A stretch of DNA of 64,000 nt from contig NZ_CP043006.1 of assembly GCF_008086345.1 (NCBI RefSeq), forward strand, positions 4,152,032 to 4,216,031. The letters run 5' to 3'. Below the pieces are notes generated by a model, which ran no database searches, had not been told where the DNA came from, and saw nothing but the letters and a program-made list of their open reading frames with translations. This document shows, one piece after another, positions 62,141 through 64,000 of the stretch. Made by a program: the position numbers and the translations under genes. Positions within the stretch are counted from its first letter, which is position 1. Each line of letters starts with the position of its first letter. This stretch comes from Chitinophaga sp. XS-30 (lineage in GTDB: Bacteria; Bacteroidota; Bacteroidia; Chitinophagales; Chitinophagaceae).

Positions 62141-63220
62141 ATGCGCGTTATTTCGATACTATCAGCCGCCATCTTCCTGGTTTCCTGTGACAGCGGCAGC
62201 AAAAGCCCGGCTTCAGAAACGCCGGGAACCGACACTGTTCCCGCCTTCATCCTGAAAGCGGACACCGCCAGGAAAACAGTGGAACTGCCTGCAGAACTGC
62301 TTCCCTATGAACAGGCTGTGCTGTTTGCAAGAGTGGAAGGTTTTGTACGATCGATGAAAGCAGACCTTGGTGATAATGTAAAAAAGGGACAGGTGCTGGC
62401 GGTCATCGAAGCACCGGAAGTCTCCAGCCGCTTCGCGGAATCCGAAGCCACCCTGCTTTCGGCCAAAGCGAAATGGGCTTCCAGCCGGGACAATTTCGAG
62501 CGGCTGTACCGGGCGTCAAAGGCGGAGACACCGGGTATCGTTGCCCCGGCGGACCTGGAGCGCAGCCGTCAGCAAATGCTGGCAGACAGCGCCGGCTACG
62601 AAGCAGCGGCCAGGCAATCACAGGCATACAAAGCCGTATCCGGCTACCTGCATATCACCGCGCCGTTCGACGGCGTGATCACCGCGCGCAACGCTGATCC
62701 CGGAACGCTAGTGGGAAGCGGCGCAATGCTGTTCACCATCCAGAACAACCGCACACTGCGCCTGAGGGCGGCGGTGCCGGAAGTGTATGTGAACACCGCA
62801 GCATCGCTGAAGGAAGTTGCTTTTACCGTAGATGCCTGGCCCACACAACAATTCACGGCAACATTAACCCGTAAATCCGGCGCCATAGATCCGGCCACAC
62901 GCACAGAGCTGTGGGAATTTAAAGTGGACAACAGCCGCCAGCTGCTGAAGGCCGGCGCTTTTGCATACGTGAAGATCAGCATGGAGCGCCAGGGAATATC
63001 TTATGTGGTGCCAGCCCCGGCCATTGCCACCACCCAGGAACGGAAGTTCGTGATCGTAGTAAAGCATGGCGAAGCGCAATGGGTGGACGTGCGGCAGGGC
63101 ATGGTCACCAATAAGGGCGTGGAAGTATTTGGCAACCTGAACGAAGGAGATACCGTGCTGGTGAAAGGTACCGATGAACGGAAACCCGGTACGTCCGCTC
63201 ACTGGAAGGTACAACGATAA
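62141..63220 (+). CDS. RND efflux periplasmic adaptor (second RND operon)
   Basis: 359 residues from the ATG at 62141, one base after the pump stop (TAATATG), matching the TolC/pump junction. Lipobox LVSC follows a hydrophobic start (SILSAAIFLVSC). Adaptor features: PYEQAVLFARVEGFVRSMKA, DLGDNVKKGQVLAVIEAPEV, YLHITAPFDGVITARNADPG and VVPAPAIATTQERKFVIVVK. It links the pump to the TolC duct. No metal-binding domain. Confidence 0.9.
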   Translation: MRVISILSAAIFLVSCDSGSKSPASETPGTDTVPAFILKADTARKTVELPAELLPYEQAVLFARVEGFVRSMKADLGDNVKKGQVLAVIEAPEVSSRFAESEATLLSAKAKWASSRDNFERLYRASKAETPGIVAPADLERSRQQMLADSAGYEAAARQSQAYKAVSGYLHITAPFDGVITARNADPGTLVGSGAMLFTIQNNRTLRLRAAVPEVYVNTAASLKEVAFTVDAWPTQQFTATLTRKSGAIDPATRTELWEFKVDNSRQLLKAGAFAYVKISMERQGISYVVPAPAIATTQERKFVIVVKHGEAQWVDVRQGMVTNKGVEVFGNLNEGDTVLVKGTDERKPGTSAHWKVQR

Positions 63221-63297
63221 TACACTCCAGGCACTCCATCGTTTGTTAGCCCATCCCGCTGCTGCCCCTTTCAAATAGTCAACCAAATTGTCAATCT

Positions 63298-63329
63298 TTT
63301 GTTAATTTCCTGATACCCCTTACAATTTG
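63298..63329 (+). promoter_or_regulatory. Candidate promoter of the TetR gene
   Basis: TTTG (63298-63301), 19-bp spacer, TACAATTTG (63321-63329), one base longer than a perfect TAnnTTTG. It sits 30 bp upstream of the start at 63359. Confidence 0.35.
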
Positions 63330-63358
63330 TCATAAATAATGTGTCATTTTGCGACCGA

Positions 63359-63946
63359 ATGAACGTTCAATTGACAACATCGGCAGCTACCGAAAAGAAG
63401 CAGGCCATTTTTGAAAGCACCCTGAAGCTGATCCGTGAATTCGGCTTCCACGGCACTCCCGTCAGCCAGATAGCGCAACATGCCGGCGTGGCCACCGGCA
63501 CCATTTATCATTACTTCGCCTCCAAGGATGAACTGATCATAGCACTTTTCCGTTATAGTAAGCAAAAGATACATGACGCCACTTTCCGGGACCATAACCC
63601 GAATGATACTTACCGCGACCGGTTTGTCAGCATCTGGATCAATCTGGTGAATTATTATAGCCGCTTCCCCGAAGTGCTGAGCTTTTTTGAGCAGTTCTAC
63701 TCCTCCCCCTTTGTCCGCGAGATCTTTACGGACGAAACCATGTGTTTCCAGGATGAAGTATCGCTTTTCCTCAAAGAAGGCATCAACAGCGGGCATATCA
63801 AGCAGCTGGACATCAATATTATCAGCGCTGCGTTCCTCGGAACGGTGATTGCCACGGCCAAAAGAAGCAATAACCCCATGTTCAGGTTCAATGAGGAAGA
63901 CCTCCGGAACATGGTAGGCATCATCTGGGACGGGATTAAAAAATAG
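63359..63946 (+). CDS. TetR/AcrR-family transcriptional regulator
   Basis: 195 residues from the ATG at 63359 (a GTG at 63341 would add six). N-terminal HTH: AIFESTLKLIREFGFHGTPV, SQIAQHAGVATGTIYHYFAS, KDELIIALF. The C-terminal helical ligand domain runs to IIWDGIKK. It lies 138 bp after the RND adaptor gene and probably represses the efflux operon and itself. Confidence 0.9.
   Translation: MNVQLTTSAATEKKQAIFESTLKLIREFGFHGTPVSQIAQHAGVATGTIYHYFASKDELIIALFRYSKQKIHDATFRDHNPNDTYRDRFVSIWINLVNYYSRFPEVLSFFEQFYSSPFVREIFTDETMCFQDEVSLFLKEGINSGHIKQLDINIISAAFLGTVIATAKRSNNPMFRFNEEDLRNMVGIIWDGIKK
63360..63369 (+). promoter_or_regulatory. Palindrome TGAACGTTCA on the TetR start codon
   Basis: A perfect 10-bp palindrome covering the last two bases of the ATG at 63359. 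Its GAACGTTC core resembles operators of many TetR/AcrR proteins. The position suggests autoregulation; being inside the coding region, chance cannot be excluded. Confidence 0.45.
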
Positions 63947-64000
63947 GAACGATTACTTTATAGGAAACCGGCGTGATTAAAATTATCATTGAACAGACAG
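63947..64000. other. Window end, no feature seen
   Basis: The last 54 bases after the TetR stop contain no supported gene; a following gene would begin outside the window. Confidence 0.4.

Overview
The window comes from a Bacteroidota genome, most likely a Chitinophaga-like member of the Chitinophagaceae. The evidence is the set of families present: SusC/SusD pairs with FecI-type sigma and FecR anti-sigma genes, DUF4843, PKD-like and DUF4249 lipoproteins, a HYC_CC_PP protein, LytS/LytTR pairs, and TAnnTTTG-type promoters. Most of the DNA is GC-rich. No rRNA or tRNA gene, CRISPR array, transposase or phage gene was seen.

Layout. 0-4.2 kb: the tail of a PKD-like lipoprotein gene entering from the left, a TlpA-type thiol oxidoreductase, a FISUMP-domain lipoprotein and two small genes, one apparently frameshifted. 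4.2-6.2 kb (minus): an overlapping fatty-acid desaturase / lipid A-type acyltransferase pair. 6.4-10.7 kb: a D-galactonate catabolic operon (aldolase, dgoD, transporter, dgoK). 10.8-14.5 kb: alpha/beta hydrolase, MDR oxidoreductase, HxlR regulator and NAD(P)H:quinone oxidoreductase, with a 45-bp tandem repeat ahead of the MDR gene. 14.6-24.7 kb: a seven-function copper-export operon: HYC_CC_PP protein, CusA-type RND pump split into two ORFs, methionine-rich TolC, two different adaptors, DUF3347 lipoprotein and a CPH-type P1B ATPase with a His-rich N-terminus. 24.8-37.8 kb: FecI sigma, FecR, SusC, SusD, DUF4843, PKD-like lipoprotein, TlpA and zinc metalloprotease, closed by a strong terminator. 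The genes at the left edge look like the tail of a related locus.

38.0-46.3 kb (minus): an arsenic regulon (arsM; arsR-acr3-arsC) carrying four similar 17-bp ArsR-like boxes. It is interrupted by an AT-richer block of sensor kinase, LytTR regulator, TonB-dependent receptor and DUF4249 lipoprotein. 46.5-48.7 kb: SulP transporter and a secreted helical protein. 48.7-53.9 kb: a second kinase / LytTR / TonB receptor / DUF4249 module in divergent layout, with three 9-bp direct repeats at exact 14-bp spacing in the divergent promoter region. 54.0-57.5 kb: Val/Pro-rich secreted protein, PQQ-like propeller lipoprotein, PorT-like barrel and AraC regulator. 57.6-63.9 kb: a second RND efflux operon (TolC, pump, adaptor) followed by a TetR regulator with a palindrome on its start codon.

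Taken together this is an accessory, envelope-centred region: metal and metalloid export, TonB-driven uptake and sensing, and sugar-acid use. The least explained points are the split CusA in an otherwise intact copper operon, the kinase/LytTR/TonB receptor/DUF4249 module found twice (once inside the ars regulon), and the iterated repeats at 12.15 and 50.64 kb. No wholly new system could be demonstrated from sequence alone.
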